Assembly: GCA_030998015.1 (NCBI GenBank)
Contig: JARWMV010000072.1
Location: forward strand, 1-64,000
Reading direction: 5' to 3'
From: Ceratorhiza oryzae-sativae
Taxonomy: Eukaryota; Basidiomycota; Agaricomycetes; Cantharellales; Ceratobasidiaceae
DNA length: 64,000 nt
Shown: positions 35,310 through 47,400 of the stretch, piece after piece
How the letters are laid out: each line of letters begins with the position of its first letter
How positions within the stretch are numbered: position 1 is the first letter of the stretch
Program-made: the position numbers and the translations under genes
The notes under the pieces: model-generated
Databases searched by the model: none
What the model saw: only the letters and a program-made list of their open reading frames with translations
What the model was told of the DNA's origin: nothing

Positions 35310-36206
35310 CCTCCAGTCACAAAGTAGCCGAAGGTCAGCAATCAAACCAGAATATATGCGTATTATTTGCTCACCAGTTCTCTATAGCTAAACTCCGTGG
35401 CAAAGGAGAGGCCAAAGGAGTTCGCAGCAACGAATATGAGGGAAACGAAATCACAGGAGAGGACGAAAAAGGCAATGATGGTGACGACGATGATTCGAGC
35501 CGGGGGGACGAACGATCAGGACCTGGACGTTGGTGAGGAAGATGAGCTGCTGCAATATTATGGTGAGAGAAAGTGCGCACTTTGTGTGTCAATAGCTCAC
35601 CATTATTGTGGACCGAAACGGCAACCCAGTTCCTATGGAACAGTTTGTGGCCGTGTTAAAATGCCCTCGCCTTTCTGGCAAGCGCAGAAGATTTCCGGCG
35701 CCCAAGACCCCCCAAAAGCGTCAAGCCGTTGAAGACAAGAGTGATGAAGGAGAGCTTACCCAACCTGTTAAGACCCCAAAACGCCAGCGATGTACAAGAG
35801 CGATGTCGATTTCCGGAAGATGAAGTCCGAGTTGAGTGTTCAACACAAGTTCCTGGATAGCCTGAGTGACGAACAGATATTCGCACACTTCAAGGTCCTT
35901 ACCTGGGTTGAGCACAAGAAGTATGCTACACAAAAAGAGACGAATACATTCGAGGGTAGCGTTGGAAGGCACAAGCGCCAGATGTTAATTAACACACGAG
36001 CAAATGCTGTAAGTAATAGGTTGCTTATTTCGGCGCATATAGCTCACCTTTTGCAGTTTTTACGAAGCGGTGAGGTGCTTGCAAGGGAACAACTGTTGAA
36101 GGCAAGGATTTCGAGTCTACATTTGCCAAATCCGCGCAATATGTTAATCCAAGTCGTAAAAGGCATATCATTCAGATCGAGCCACAATGGATTGCCGAAG
36201 GAGTAA
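35310..36206 (+). CDS. Uncharacterised spliced locus, possibly decayed
   Basis: Protein-like pieces are present: an acidic stretch (GDDDDSSRGDE), VDRNGNPVPMEQFVAVLKCPR after a plausible intron (acceptor near 35590), KRRRFPAPKTPQKRQ, and KSDVDFRKMKSELSVQHKFLDSL with a GTAAGT donor near 36009. Frames change between pieces without a fully consistent splice model. It is either a multi-exon gene I cannot resolve or a remnant. No family recognised. Confidence 0.25.
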
Positions 36207-36623
36207 CCAGCAACCGAGGCACAGGTACAGGTTGTCGTGAACTAGAGCAAGACAAGCCACCAGCATATTCCATTTCAGCATCACCTGTTTGACTAGGAAT
36301 TTCAAGTGGAGCGGGAGAGAGCAGGGGGCGAGGGAGACGACCAAGCGAGGGAGGAGCGAAGCGCTGAGGAGAGCCACGTGAGCCACACAAGCTATGCACA
36401 GAGTCAGGGCCGAAACGAGAAGGACCGGCATTATTAGCCACCAGCGCGCTCTTGCTGCTGTCGATCGCAGGATTGCTTTCTCCATAAAGGTACAAGTATT
36501 TTGCAACGGTGGTGGGCAGGAAGTCCTTGAGTTTGCAGCGGTTGCAGTTGCACGGCTTCCGATCGAGACCCAGGAGTGTGTTAACGCTAATTTTCCGCTG
36601 TGAAATAGTTAGCAACTGGTCTC

Positions 36624-36766
36624 GTTAGGTTGAGCAAGGAGTCGTGAGTGCGAGCGGAGTGAGCACTAGCGGCGACGAGCGGAAGAAAGGCTAAGAACTC
36701 CTAGGTAATCACCCGGGAGAGACTTTCGTAGATACTCATCAGAGCCCTTCCACTGTGTCTTTTTAG
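36624..36766 (-). repeat. 143-bp 3'-end fragment of the Penelope-like element (tandem partner)
   Basis: This matches the terminal ~140 bp of the element's 3' end (36771 onward) and ends where the next copy begins with GGTTAGGTTAGGTGG. In minus orientation it follows the full element head to tail. Penelope-like elements often show such tandem, truncated partners. Confidence 0.75.
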
Positions 36767-36770
36767 GTTA

Positions 36771-39700
36771 GGTTAGGTGGAGCGAGGAGGCGTGAGTGCG
36801 AGCGGAGCGAGCACGAGCGGCGACGAGCGGAAGAAAGGCTAAGAACTCCTAGGTAATCACCCGGGAGAGACTTTCGTAGATACTCATCAGAGCCCTTCCA
36901 CTGTGTCTTTTTATGCCGTGGCAGACGAACATGCCACGTCACTGGCGTGAGAAACGCCAAGGGAAGAAGACTTAACCGAACAAAGGAGAAGAACAGCTGA
37001 CTGATCCTGACCGCATGGTAACCGTCCATGTGATCACTCCTCCACACGACTGGCCAATCAGGGGGAGACACCTGACCGACGCCAAGAACCATCAAGGTCC
37101 GAACCGAGCTGATCCGTGTGAAGCCGAGGCTCCCACGGACTCGGCGATCCGAGGATCAACCGGCCGAGGGCTCAACTCAACTCCACCCAGACCCTGCCCG
37201 GGGGACCCTGAAGGTTCTCAAAGCGCCAGAACAGGCGCTCAGACCCTGAGGACCAAGAAGTGCCTGACTAAGTGACCAGGGATATGTAATATACCCTGAG
37301 TCACGTGACACTTAGTCAGCTAGAGAGTAAAGGACAAGTCATCCAAGATGACTAATCCTCCCTTAACTATTTACCTAATCTGGTTAGGATTAAGGTTAAG
37401 TTAAGTTCGGTTAGGTTGTGTTAGGGGTTGGGTTTGAACCAACTCTATCACAAACTTGTCTAATGCAATGAAGGATCTGTGTCAAGATCCTCCCATACAC
37501 GATTGAAGATGTGTTCTGGCAAGCCAAAACGTTCATCCTCATTGTACGCTAGTACTATTTTTCGCCAAGTTGATGTTAAATCCCCAATTGCCAAAGGGCG
37601 TTTGCGAGATAATATCAGGCGTTGATTGACTAGTTGGGCAAGGGCGTCATCCTTTGTCCTAAGGTTTTTGCGTGCTGTCCTGTCCTGTATTCCAAGCCGC
37701 GCGGACCTGGGTAGGTGATCTTCTTCCTCCTGATCGGAGTCAGACTCACTAACCACCTCCGACACAGAAGCGAGGTTAGCTGTAACACGCGCCACCTTGC
37801 GACGCCGGGTTCTGCGTTGGGGCTGTGCCACCCCAACCTCAAACAGTGTGAGCTGTCGAGCTGTTTGCCTTGGAACAACTTCTTTATTCCATTCACTAAG
37901 TATCGCATTATGTACTTCGTGTATGTCAACGTAATCCCATACTGGATTAAACACTGTCTTAATGACGTGCAACCTGCCTGTCTGTTCTGATGCGACATCT
38001 TTTGGAGCCAAACGGTTCCTCCAGTGTTCAGTTGCATGCTTATTCAGCCATGTTTTAATACAGTGAGGTGGGTACCCCCTGGCCAAGTACAGATCCCGCA
38101 GATCCTTCAAGGCCAGTTCATAGTACTCCTTGGTACTTGATAGGGTAGCCATCCTGGTAATCTCACCAATGAAGGTGCCTCTTTTGACATCAAGAGGATG
38201 GTGGGACGCCCATGGGATGCGTTCTTGATTGTTCTGCGCTTTCTTGTACACTCTATAATGGACGTGGTCATCCTTTATAAATATAAACATATCCAGAAAA
38301 ATAGAGAAATCTCTATTCGCAGACCAAATGATTTCGCAACCATCGAATTTGATACCGCTACATATTTTCAAGGCTTCTTCGTGGTCATCTGCCTCTACTA
38401 TAGCTAGTACGTCATCGATATACCTTTGGTAGAATATAATTCTTGATTCCGTCGGTATAAATTGTTCTTCAAAATAGGCACCATAAAGGTTGGCTATGTC
38501 TGGGGATGACGCTACCCCCATAGCCAGGCCTTTGAGTTGCCTATAGAACTGGTCTTGAAATCGGAAGATGAGGTTGTCGTTGGCTATGTCGAAGAGATCA
38601 TAGAACGCCTTCATCTTATGGATCTGGTTTTCTAATAATTCTCCCAATTCGTCATTATCATTAAACCATTCAGGATAGTAGTGGTCTATACAATATGTAG
38701 CCACAATCTTCCTACTCTCAAAGAGTGGAACATTCGGATAATAGGCCGTGACATCGCCTGAGATTATCCATACTTTCCGATCCTTGGGGAGTTTCACCCC
38801 TTCGAGCGCTATAGCTAGAGCCTTACTTCCTTCTAAAACGTAAGGCCGCGCCTTGACTATAGGCTTGAGTAAATGGCTGAAAATCTTGGCAGCTGGATTT
38901 ACCATCGCTGAGTGACATGGAACGATTGGTCTCATTTTCCATGGGTTTTTATGTATCTTAGGGATACCATAAAACCTGGGCATCCCTTTCCAGGGATCCC
39001 ATTCAGGGATGGCGTGTACACACCATTTACGTTGCTGTTTAGAGACACCGGGCCATTCCCCTTCTTTAGCCAGTTTCCTAATAGCTTCGCGTTTTCTAAC
39101 CATATGTCCTAATGCTATGAATGGGACTATTTTTTGATAATCTGTGGATTCAAGCATTTTAAGGCACTGCTGAAGGTACCATTCACGTGTTACGACCGCA
39201 CATCCGAGGTTTTTGTCCGTAGGCAGGACTAAGTATCCACCGTTGTCGATGAAGTCCTTAACAGGCTTTAACTGCACAAGACCGTGATCTCTTGGCAATC
39301 CATGAGAGGGAATAGCATCGAGCATTTGCTCAATAGACGCTTGCCCTTTCTCAAGACCTGCTTCCATGTTTCGACTCATATCAGGTGCACCTTCTGAGGC
39401 TTTTCCTTTAAAGTCGAATTGCGGTAAGTACTCTGCTTCAGCATCATCGTCAGCATCTTTGTTCAGGAAGAAATACTTCCATCTTAATCGATTGCAAAAA
39501 TCTTGCCATGCGTTGCTAACGATAGACCGATTCACAGGTGAGAACAACATATATTTCAGACCAGCAGACAGATGAATCGATACATTAATGGGGAGAACTA
39601 CCCCCGGCCCAACGTGAACCCCTTTCCTAAACGACGCCAACCTCCTTATTTCATAAGGGACACGTTCGAGTAGGACTTTGATGGCTATATTAATTGGTAA

Positions 39701-40940
39701 GTATAATATATCATCTGGATAACTAGACGGATGTTCATACCTCCATTCAGAGCTTCTGATCACTTGGATCTTCTGCTCGGCCCAGCGTTGGAATTGCTGC
39801 CTTTGTTCTTGTTCGCGCCTTGGCCCTTGAACTTGCGTTTCTGGGCAGGACCATAGTGGAGGGGGGCTGCAAGTCCTGTCTTGGGACTCGTGTGGCCTGT
39901 TTTCCCCTTGCCTTTGCGCGCGATCGGGCCTAATTTGGGAGCCTTGCCCTTGGGAGCGGGCTTGGCGATCGGCTAAACCGACGTTAGGCTGTGAGTTACC
40001 CGACCATTCGAAAATACTCACATTTTGATTAAGCGCACGCTTAATCTCTGCACCAACCATGGCCCTAATGGCAGCAGGGTCCATGGGTTTATCGTCGACA
40101 TCCATGTCGACGTCGGCAGCGTCCTTGATGGCCGCCTTCCTTGCTACCTTCACCTTCTCTGCGACCGCGCGAGCATTTTGGATCTCGATGATCCGAGTGC
40201 CGAAGGTGGGGAGGTCTGCAATGAGACGGTCCTTTTCGCCTTTGCGGAAAGGGTCCTCCACGTATTCGATGGCTGGAGGTTGACCCTCAACAGCCTCGGC
40301 AACGCGGGGGGCAATGGTACGTTGGAGTGCCACATAGGCATCCTCGACCTTCCGCTTCCAAGTTGGGCACCAGACGTCGTGCGCCAACTGCGACCGGAGG
40401 AATGTCTCCTCAGCGGTCTTGAGTTCACGACCATACGCATAGGCTTGGTCGACATAGGCGGTGTGGGCAGCAGAGAGCGTCTGCAGCATCTCTGACCCTT
40501 GCGGGTTTGCCCTGAACTCCTTCGACACTTGCCACGCAGGTTCTTTCAACCCGCGGACTTGCGTCGGAAGCTCGCCCTTGTTCATCGACTCGCCTAGACG
40601 AGCGACTACCCTCTGCACGTTATGGAACTTCTCCACTAGGGAGTTGAGTTCCTTAAACGGCTCGCGTAAGGTGTCCCTGTACGCGAGGGGGACGAGTTCC
40701 AAGAGCTCCGTCCAGCTCTTGGCATGCCCAGAGGCCACCATACGCTTCTCTGCGTCAGCGATGGCGGCGGTAGACATGTGCCCTAATAGGGCCGGGGACA
40801 TGGCACGGGCGAACGACGGCATGGAGCCGGTCGCGGTCGAGGAACGGGCTTGGGGGGCGACCATGTTAGCGAGCAGAGAAGAGGGGGCGGGCACTCAATT
40901 GGGTTAGGGGAGCGAGGATTAGGTTAGGTTAGCAGACATG
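36771..40940 (-). mobile_element. Penelope-like retroelement (Coprina type), near full length
   Basis: The element is read on the minus strand: 5' end near 40910-40940, one long reverse transcriptase frame, then a 3'UTR from 37459 to 36771. The 3'UTR recurs at 59560-60174, which fixes its extent. Both ends carry TTAGG runs (36771-36779 on the plus strand, and 40919-40932). No endonuclease domain is visible after RT. Endonuclease-deficient Penelope elements of basidiomycetes (Coprina) are known to attach at telomeres, which fits these tracts. Confidence 0.75.
37460..40864 (-). CDS. Penelope-like (Coprina-type) reverse transcriptase
   Basis: The first ATG on the minus strand is at 40862-40864 (MVAPQARSS), giving about 1,134 aa; an upstream GTG at 40894 is not a likely start. 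The N-terminal third is helical and Ala-rich. The RT domain has the Penelope-type sequence LPTDKNLGCAVV, then IPKIHKNPWKMRPIV, ISGDVTAYYPNVPL, GLAMGVASSPDIANLYG and the catalytic YIDDV (minus strand, near 38420). FLDMFIF and a thumb-like region follow. No GIY-YIG endonuclease is seen; the C-terminus is basic then acidic (SDSDQEEED). The RT part is uninterrupted, so the enzyme could be functional. A Ser/Gln/Arg-rich linker (about 39775-39975) looks frame-shifted. Confidence 0.8.
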   Translation of the reverse strand: MVAPQARSSTATGSMPSFARAMSPALLGHMSTAAIADAEKRMVASGHAKSWTELLELVPLAYRDTLREPFKELNSLVEKFHNVQRVVARLGESMNKGELPTQVRGLKEPAWQVSKEFRANPQGSEMLQTLSAAHTAYVDQAYAYGRELKTAEETFLRSQLAHDVWCPTWKRKVEDAYVALQRTIAPRVAEAVEGQPPAIEYVEDPFRKGEKDRLIADLPTFGTRIIEIQNARAVAEKVKVARKAAIKDAADVDMDVDDKPMDPAAIRAMVGAEIKRALNQNVSIFEWSGNSQPNVGLADRQARSQGQGSQIRPDRAQRQGENRPHESQDRTCSPPPLWSCPETQVQGPRREQEQRQQFQRWAEQKIQVIRSSEWRYEHPSSYPDDILYLPINIAIKVLLERVPYEIRRLASFRKGVHVGPGVVLPINVSIHLSAGLKYMLFSPVNRSIVSNAWQDFCNRLRWKYFFLNKDADDDAEAEYLPQFDFKGKASEGAPDMSRNMEAGLEKGQASIEQMLDAIPSHGLPRDHGLVQLKPVKDFIDNGGYLVLPTDKNLGCAVVTREWYLQQCLKMLESTDYQKIVPFIALGHMVRKREAIRKLAKEGEWPGVSKQQRKWCVHAIPEWDPWKGMPRFYGIPKIHKNPWKMRPIVPCHSAMVNPAAKIFSHLLKPIVKARPYVLEGSKALAIALEGVKLPKDRKVWIISGDVTAYYPNVPLFESRKIVATYCIDHYYPEWFNDNDELGELLENQIHKMKAFYDLFDIANDNLIFRFQDQFYRQLKGLAMGVASSPDIANLYGAYFEEQFIPTESRIIFYQRYIDDVLAIVEADDHEEALKICSGIKFDGCEIIWSANRDFSIFLDMFIFIKDDHVHYRVYKKAQNNQERIPWASHHPLDVKRGTFIGEITRMATLSSTKEYYELALKDLRDLYLARGYPPHCIKTWLNKHATEHWRNRLAPKDVASEQTGRLHVIKTVFNPVWDYVDIHEVHNAILSEWNKEVVPRQTARQLTLFEVGVAQPQRRTRRRKVARVTANLASVSEVVSESDSDQEEEDHLPRSARLGIQDRTARKNLRTKDDALAQLVNQRLILSRKRPLAIGDLTSTWRKIVLAYNEDERFGLPEHIFNRVWEDLDTDPSLH

Positions 40941-40974
40941 ATAGGAGAGGGCAGGTTAGGTAAATCCTAGCTAC

Positions 40975-41042
40975 CTGGGACACCACCAGGACACCCCCTA
41001 GGATACTCCCCAGGACACTCCCTAGGACACCCCCCAGGGCAC
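40975..41042. repeat. Minisatellite of CCAGGACACYCCCTAGGA units
   Basis: About four imperfect copies of a 14-18-bp unit (GGACACYCCCYAGGA) are arranged head to tail between the Penelope 5' end and AT-rich DNA. Confidence 0.7.
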
Positions 41043-42110
41043 AATGGATGCAACCATCCATGAGCAACCCCCACACATGAGAGAGCAGGTGCAAGGCACC
41101 TGTGTGAAGTGCACATACACCATACATGCACTTCACTGGGGATCACATATGTATGTGCAGATGAATCTAAGACAAACAAACACTCATTTGTGGATTATAC
41201 ATATACTATACACACAGTTTAGTAATGCATCAAAGTGGAATGAGTGGGTACTTGAGGTACTCGAGTGGCAGTCTGTGTACAACATATGGCATACACAACA
41301 GGCACATATGGGCACTGCCAAGCCTGTATGGTACATGATATGCAGAGCCAAAATATACCTGGAGAAAAACATATATGCATCTCTCACTCATAGAATCCAT
41401 GCACAACCTCTCATAACCTCTCATACACTCCATGTTGGCAGATTTCAGTCCCCTTGCCCTATTGTTCTGTTAGAAGCAGACAATGAGCCCAGCATTTGGC
41501 TCACCATCAGCATGCAAACGCCGTCTGCAGACTGTGCTGATGTGCTGGCAAGAACACATAGGCACGTCACTAGGACAATGCCAAGTATTAGGCATGACAC
41601 TATGTAGGCAAAATCCTAGTGATCCAGGACATGGCATGTGTAACATGTAGACACAACCAGCATGCAAGCACTGTGAGCTGAAAATGGCACATCACACTGT
41701 TGCCTGAACCGTGTGTACAACGTACACAACATAACGTACACAATATACACATGCCCAGCAGGTGGTCAAGCCCACTGCCTGTACCATGTGTACAGTGTAT
41801 GCACAGTGGTTGCCTGTTCCACTGGCTGTACAACGTGTACCCCGTACGCGCAGCTGTCGCAAGGCCTGCTAGTTATACCATGTGTACGGGGTATGCACAG
41901 CAGGCCCACTGCCTGTATAACGCATACCATGCATGCACAGATGTTGGCTGGTCCCACTGCATGCATTCTTGCTGCTGGTACCACACATACGGTACACCCA
42001 ACTGCCGCTAGGCCTACTACAGGTGTGAAGCGCATATAAGCACTGTGAAAGTCTATCAACGTTGGTGCTGGGGATGTACAGTACAATAAGGCAAATGTTT
42101 ATTTAGTACA
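41043..42110. repeat. Degenerate repeats rich in GTGTAC/GTATGCACAG, no gene
   Basis: From about 41700 to 42010 a loose unit of roughly 60 bp recurs, built on CCACTGCCTGTAYAAYGTGT...GTATGCACAG. A short hairpin (GTGAAGTG...CACTTCAC) is at about 41104-41133. Open frames here are Cys/His/Tyr-rich by-products of the repeat. Confidence 0.55.
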
Positions 42111-43184
42111 CAAGGGATGTAATTAAGCTAAATAACCCCCTGTATGCGCATATATATGCCGGAGAAGCTCCATGTAAAGTCACCCATGTTACAGATGCAT
42201 ACTAAGACATGGAACTCCCAAGGAATATTGCTCAAAGGGATCGGCTCTGGTGTTCTGAATGCACTTAATCTCAACCATTGTGTTATACAAATAATTATGT
42301 ATGCGACCAATTGCCATAGTGATACGTCCACAAGCAGATACTATAACGAAAAAATGTCTGTATACATCAGCTATACGGGGGAATTTACAGCAAACAGGAA
42401 AAGCGAACAATCTAATAGTAGATACAAAAGATTAATAGATCGTAAAAGGTGGCTCGGGACACGTAGTTAGTGATGAAATAATGTATATACATTTCTTAAA
42501 GGTGGCCGCGCTCGAATCTCACCATCCTACTCCATTTTCCATGCGTGAGCCTCGTTCACTTAACTCGGAACATGGTGAGTAACGCGATCAAGAGTTGAAA
42601 AAAGAACGTACAAATTTGTTCGACGCGGATTGCCTCAATGCGGCGCAGGGAGTTTGCGAAGCGACGCGAATAATCGCGAAGTCCGACGAAAGGCGAGTGA
42701 ATCACTGGCAAATGGGGGTTAAGCTCGACTTGTGCCAGCTGCAGCATACGGAGCGCTATGGATGTCGCTACGGAGTGAGCCTGCGCGATAAGGTCGAAAC
42801 GACGTCTTGCTTCGAGCTTAATCGAGAGCTCGATCAAGATGAACGACGGCCGCTCATCCTGATCGAGGTCGGCCATCTGCCTCGCCCAGTCGATATGTTG
42901 ATCAAGGGTGAGGGGGATCGGCAAGAATGACATGACGAACAAGGGTTTTGCTAGCAAACGTACGAACAACCGGGCACATGAACAGCGGGCGTACGAACAA
43001 GCGAAAGTACGTGCGAACCAGTAAACGAACGAACACATGAGCGAACGAACGAGTGAGCGAAAAGGCGGAGCGGGATGTTTGGGAATATGTTTGGTGAGCT
43101 TCATAGCACCTAGCTATAATCGGAAACAGGACGTACCTGAACTAATTGCGTTAGTTGCGTTGTACAGCGTTAGTCGGGGCTGGG
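42111..43184. other. Intergenic; CGAAC-rich degenerate repeat at about 42955-43060
   Basis: A minus-strand frame (42556-42933 from an internal Met) is open for about 125 codons (SFLPIPLTLDQHIDWARQMA) but has no recognised domain, and its upstream half is generated by the CGAAC repeat. I do not call a gene with confidence. Confidence 0.35.
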
Positions 43185-43925
43185 GGGGGGGCGTGTATGG
43201 CGTTTGCGAGTGGACAGGGAAGAGCGCGCGAGGGCCAGGCTAAGCGTTGATCGCGCTGCCTAAACATACAAATATACAACCGTTACCTGTGAGCATCTGC
43301 ATACGGTAAGGTAGAGAAACAACCACATACCGAATTTCTAGACGCGCGGAGGATGTGCGCCGGTGAGTGTGTACCGCGTTCGCGGAGGGAAGTGGACGGG
43401 GGATTCGGGGGCCGGCAATGATGATTACGTGGATGTTGAATGCCGTTGATCGAGCCGGCGATTAGGCACCAGTAGATAAGTTGAACGGATCGAGCGCGGA
43501 TTCATAAGTGACCGAGCCACCCAAAAAGTGTAACACTTACCAGATTGGTGAGTGTACGAAAATAAAACGATGGTGCACGGTGTGCGCACGGCGTTTGTGA
43601 GCGGAGGCGGGCGAGAGATCGAAAGACCCAGAGAACCGGATCACGTGCATGTTGAACACTAGTGATCGAGCCGGTGATCCGGCACCAACAAATAAGTTAA
43701 ACTGATCGAGGGAGGATTTGTAAGCAGCCGAATCACGAAAAAGGTTAGACAGTTACCGGAATTGTGATTGTGGGAAATCGATTTTGGTGTGTGGTGTGCG
43801 TACGCCGTTCACGAGCAGAGGTGGCAAACCCGATCGGATCATATATATGTTGAACACCATCGATCGAGATCCGGCACCGATAAGTAACTAGAACCGAGAG
43901 AATGAGGAGTAGCAAAAGTTGAGGC
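43185..43925. repeat. Tandem satellite, ~200-215-bp unit, about 3.5 copies
   Basis: Landmarks recur in order: a TGTGYRYACGGCGTTYGYGAGYGGA-like block (about 43187, 43376, 43586, 43795), ATGTTGAA (43432, 43649, 43847), GATCGAG with CCGG(C/T)GAT, and GGCACCRRYARATAAG. Spacing is about 200-217 bp. Units are diverged. No open frame spans them. Confidence 0.7.
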
Positions 43926-44405
43926 ATACCTGTGCTATCATAACGTCCGCACTACGAGGCACGCGTACGGAGTACGCTCACCGCGGGCCACAATCACTTA
44001 CATGTACGCCAGGCCTGCGAATCATGGCCGGCTGGTTCGGAAAGTACCGCATACATCCCCCTCATACGCATCAGTTCAATGCAACTTCCGCGAGATCTGA
44101 CTTCCAGTGTGGCGCCCAGAGAAGCACCCGCAGGACTCAATCGCTCAGCCGGAGGGCTGTCATGCAAGGACGCTAGAAGGCTTATTTAGCACAACGTTTC
44201 AAGGGGCAAAGATCCATTAAATTGAGATACGTCATAAAATATTTCCCTTTCAGGTTTTTCATTTATATATTGGTGCTCCCTAACCGACGGATGTAATTTT
44301 CGCCCCTCCCCCAGTATCATTGACACCGCAGTCTCATCGCCGTCGCATCATGGTTGCCGTCATCAACGCCTACGCCGTCCTCCTCTATCGCTTCTGCTCC
44401 GACCA

Positions 44406-47400
44406 TGGCGCCCCACACGCCGATCCACCCCTTGGGATTTCTTTCCCTTGAATAACCCGCAGTTTATGGAGCTCTCGGGGATCGATTCTATCGAGACTGG
44501 GCTGTCTCAACCCCCTAAAGGACACCTCGGATCTAGCATCAACGAACGGACTCGCACGATATGGAAGCGAAAGGCCCAAGGCGCAATAGATTTCCTCGAG
44601 TTCTGCACGAAAGAGAGGTTGAAAGCCAGCAAGACTCCGACCATCGAAGACTTCCAACCAAACGTGTTTCGAGTCGCTCCTCATCACGCGGATTGGGAGT
44701 GGATCGTTGATCGCTTTTTTGGAGTTCCAGGCGGTCTGTACGATCGAATCACCTTCATCATGAAGGACACCAAGTGCGACGCTGAGGAAGCTTATCGGAG
44801 GGCGCGAGACGACCAGGTATGGCTCGCTTTATCTCTCCGTCAACTTAAGCTTGCTCACGCGCACATTCTCAGATGTTAGTTAAGGGAGACGCCTTCCAGG
44901 AAGGTGACATCCCTAACGTCGGTAAGTTTGATAACGTTTGGCTCGAAGCGCGAAACGCCGTCGGCCGCGCAATACTCGGCGATCCGATGCGGAACGGCAG
45001 GATACCGCCGATGTACATGCCGACCCTTCGCGCTCTCTGCTACCGGCATTTTGAGCGCGACATCAGATCGCTTACGAAAAACGCCACAAAAATGAAGCCG
45101 TTGGAGGAGAAGCTCGCCAAGGCATATCAAGGTGAGCAGTTGGCTCGCAATGAGCATATTCTTGTGCTTAGGGAATAACGTAATAGCCGCAAATGATCAC
45201 CCGACCCTCAAAAGTCTTCGGTCAGCCAGCTCGCTACTCGGCCAGGTCGTGAAGCTTCACCGGATGCTAGGGATTACTGGGCAGCTCGCTGAGACAGCGA
45301 TCTGGCGGGTACGGCTCGACCAGCTCATGGAGGACCTAGGTCGCAAAAAGGTTAAGGGAAAAAGTGAGTCGATCAAGTATCAGCTGTCGAGTCAATTGGA
45401 CTCACCGTTCCTCGAATCTCGAAGTGGTTCGGGTGAAACCGAAACATCCGAAGGCTCGCCTCGTCGCCGACGATCAGTTGGATCTCGCCTGGGCCGAATA
45501 TCAGCAAGAGATCTGGAGTCCGAACCCTTCTAACTCGACTCCTTTCGATATTGAATTCGGTGGGGAAGAGGTCGCGAGCGGTCCGCTACCAGGAATGAAC
45601 GACTTTGCACTTGACGCCGGCGTCGCGCATTGGAGCGGCAAGACGATCGAGGACATCAAGCGGATGCTCCTGATCCCGGAAGGCGGCCTCCCCGGTGCTC
45701 GTGTCAACGAGGATGGTACAAAGAGAATGGAAGGACTCTCTCACCAATGGGTATGTGTGCTGGAGGTGGTTAACCGGTCTTTCACGAAGCCGGGAGAGTT
45801 GGGACGGCCAACGTTGATGGCCGATAAGGTCGGTATGGGCAAGACCGGCCAATCTATCATGTTCATCCAGGTGCTTTGGCACTTGAAGGCTCTCCAAGAC
45901 GGCAATCCCAAATGGCCGGAGACCAAGTCGTCGGACGGCATACAGAAATGGCCCGAGTTTCTCGGTAAGTAATTAGCGCATATATCCAACTCTTTTCTGA
46001 CACATATGGATGACCTAATTGGTTGCGGCTTGTTTGGCTAACCGCACTTCTGTAATCATGCTTACTCAGGAGATCGCAAATTATTCATGGGTCGCAAGCG
46101 GATACCAGCACTACCATCGTGGATTGCTGCTCCAACAACTCTCATTACCCAGTGGCAGGAGGCTTTGGATACATGGCTCGCTGACGACGCCTGCCATGTC
46201 CTACACTACTCTGGCGGCGACTCAGTACGCAAACAGTTCTGGGAGACCGGCCAACTGTACGACCGTGCTATCAAGAGCTCCCATCCGGAACGCACCATCA
46301 TCCTAGTAGATATGCCGGTGGGTGCCTGGCACACTTTTCTTTGGTTTCTGGTCAACCTCTCACTCGAATCTGTGTCACGTCTCTGCTCGCTCCTATTTAG
46401 ACCATACTTAGTGAAGGGAGGATAAATCTGACGGAGAAAGGGGACTTGAAGTGTGGGGAACCCAGCACCGGGCACTCCGATGACTTCCTCAAGGGGTTTT
46501 TCAGCCACGAGTCCAGCGTCGGCATCCTTGACGAGGGACACAACTATCGCAACAACGGGCCCAACTACCGAACGGTGGTCACGATGATGAGTGGTTGTGT
46601 ACAGCGGCTCGTCCTCACGCTACGCCAGTATACACAAGTTATCGGGTGAGTGGCCCGCCGCTCCATCATCTGGCCTATTTGCTCATTTCCGTTCGCTCAT
46701 TTCTATTTTCCGCTCATTTCCGCTCATTTCCATTCACTCCCGCCAATAGGATCTTCTCAGTCTTGGTCGAAATCTTACAGGCGCCGGGGTTCATAGGGAT
46801 CTTGGGCGAGGAGCTCACGGAGAGGGTTGAGAGGATTAGTAAGATCACGGACAAGGGTTGGGAGGATGAGGGAGGTGAAGAGAAACTCCGGGAGTTTCTG
46901 CGTGAGCTACGCGATGAGGGTGCAAAACCCGAGCCCAGCATGAGATCGTTGCTGCCCAACATACCCCAGGACTTGCGCGAGTACCGGCCATTCTGGAGCA
47001 CCCGCCGAGCGTTGTTCGAGCTACGAGAAGCCATGCAATCGTATATCATTCGGCGAGATGAGCGTTCGCTCGACTCCGACGGCAATCCCATCCTCAACCT
47101 CCTTCCTCTCATTAACGTTATCTCTTATCTCGAACTCGACCAGGCTACCGAAGAAGCATTGTCGGCCCAGTCGGGAACAAGGGAGTATCGGTGAGTTTTC
47201 TTTATGCGATTGTTACGTGTGTGTGTGGGTCTCGCTCATCGTTAGCCTCTCCAACACATAGCACTCGCGGCCGGATGGACCTCGACGTGAGTAGCAACCA
47301 CTGCTGCGCGAGTTTTTATTTTATTTTTTATTCTTTTATTTTTATTCTTTTATTCTTGTTCCGCTTCTCCACGACTTACTAACTTGCCTTCCATCCACCG

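Noticed and set aside
40864..40894. Start of the Penelope RT at 40894
   Set aside because: The codon there is GTG; the first ATG is at 40862-40864.
36771..40940. A LINE or a domesticated rvt-type reverse transcriptase
   Set aside because: DKNLG, the IPKIHK and YYPNVP blocks and GLAMGVASSPDIANLYG fit Penelope-like RTs; a 3'UTR-only copy elsewhere shows that it is mobile.
41044..42039. Frames of 100-187 codons rich in His, Tyr and Cys
   Set aside because: They are translations of the GTGTAC/GTATGC repeats.
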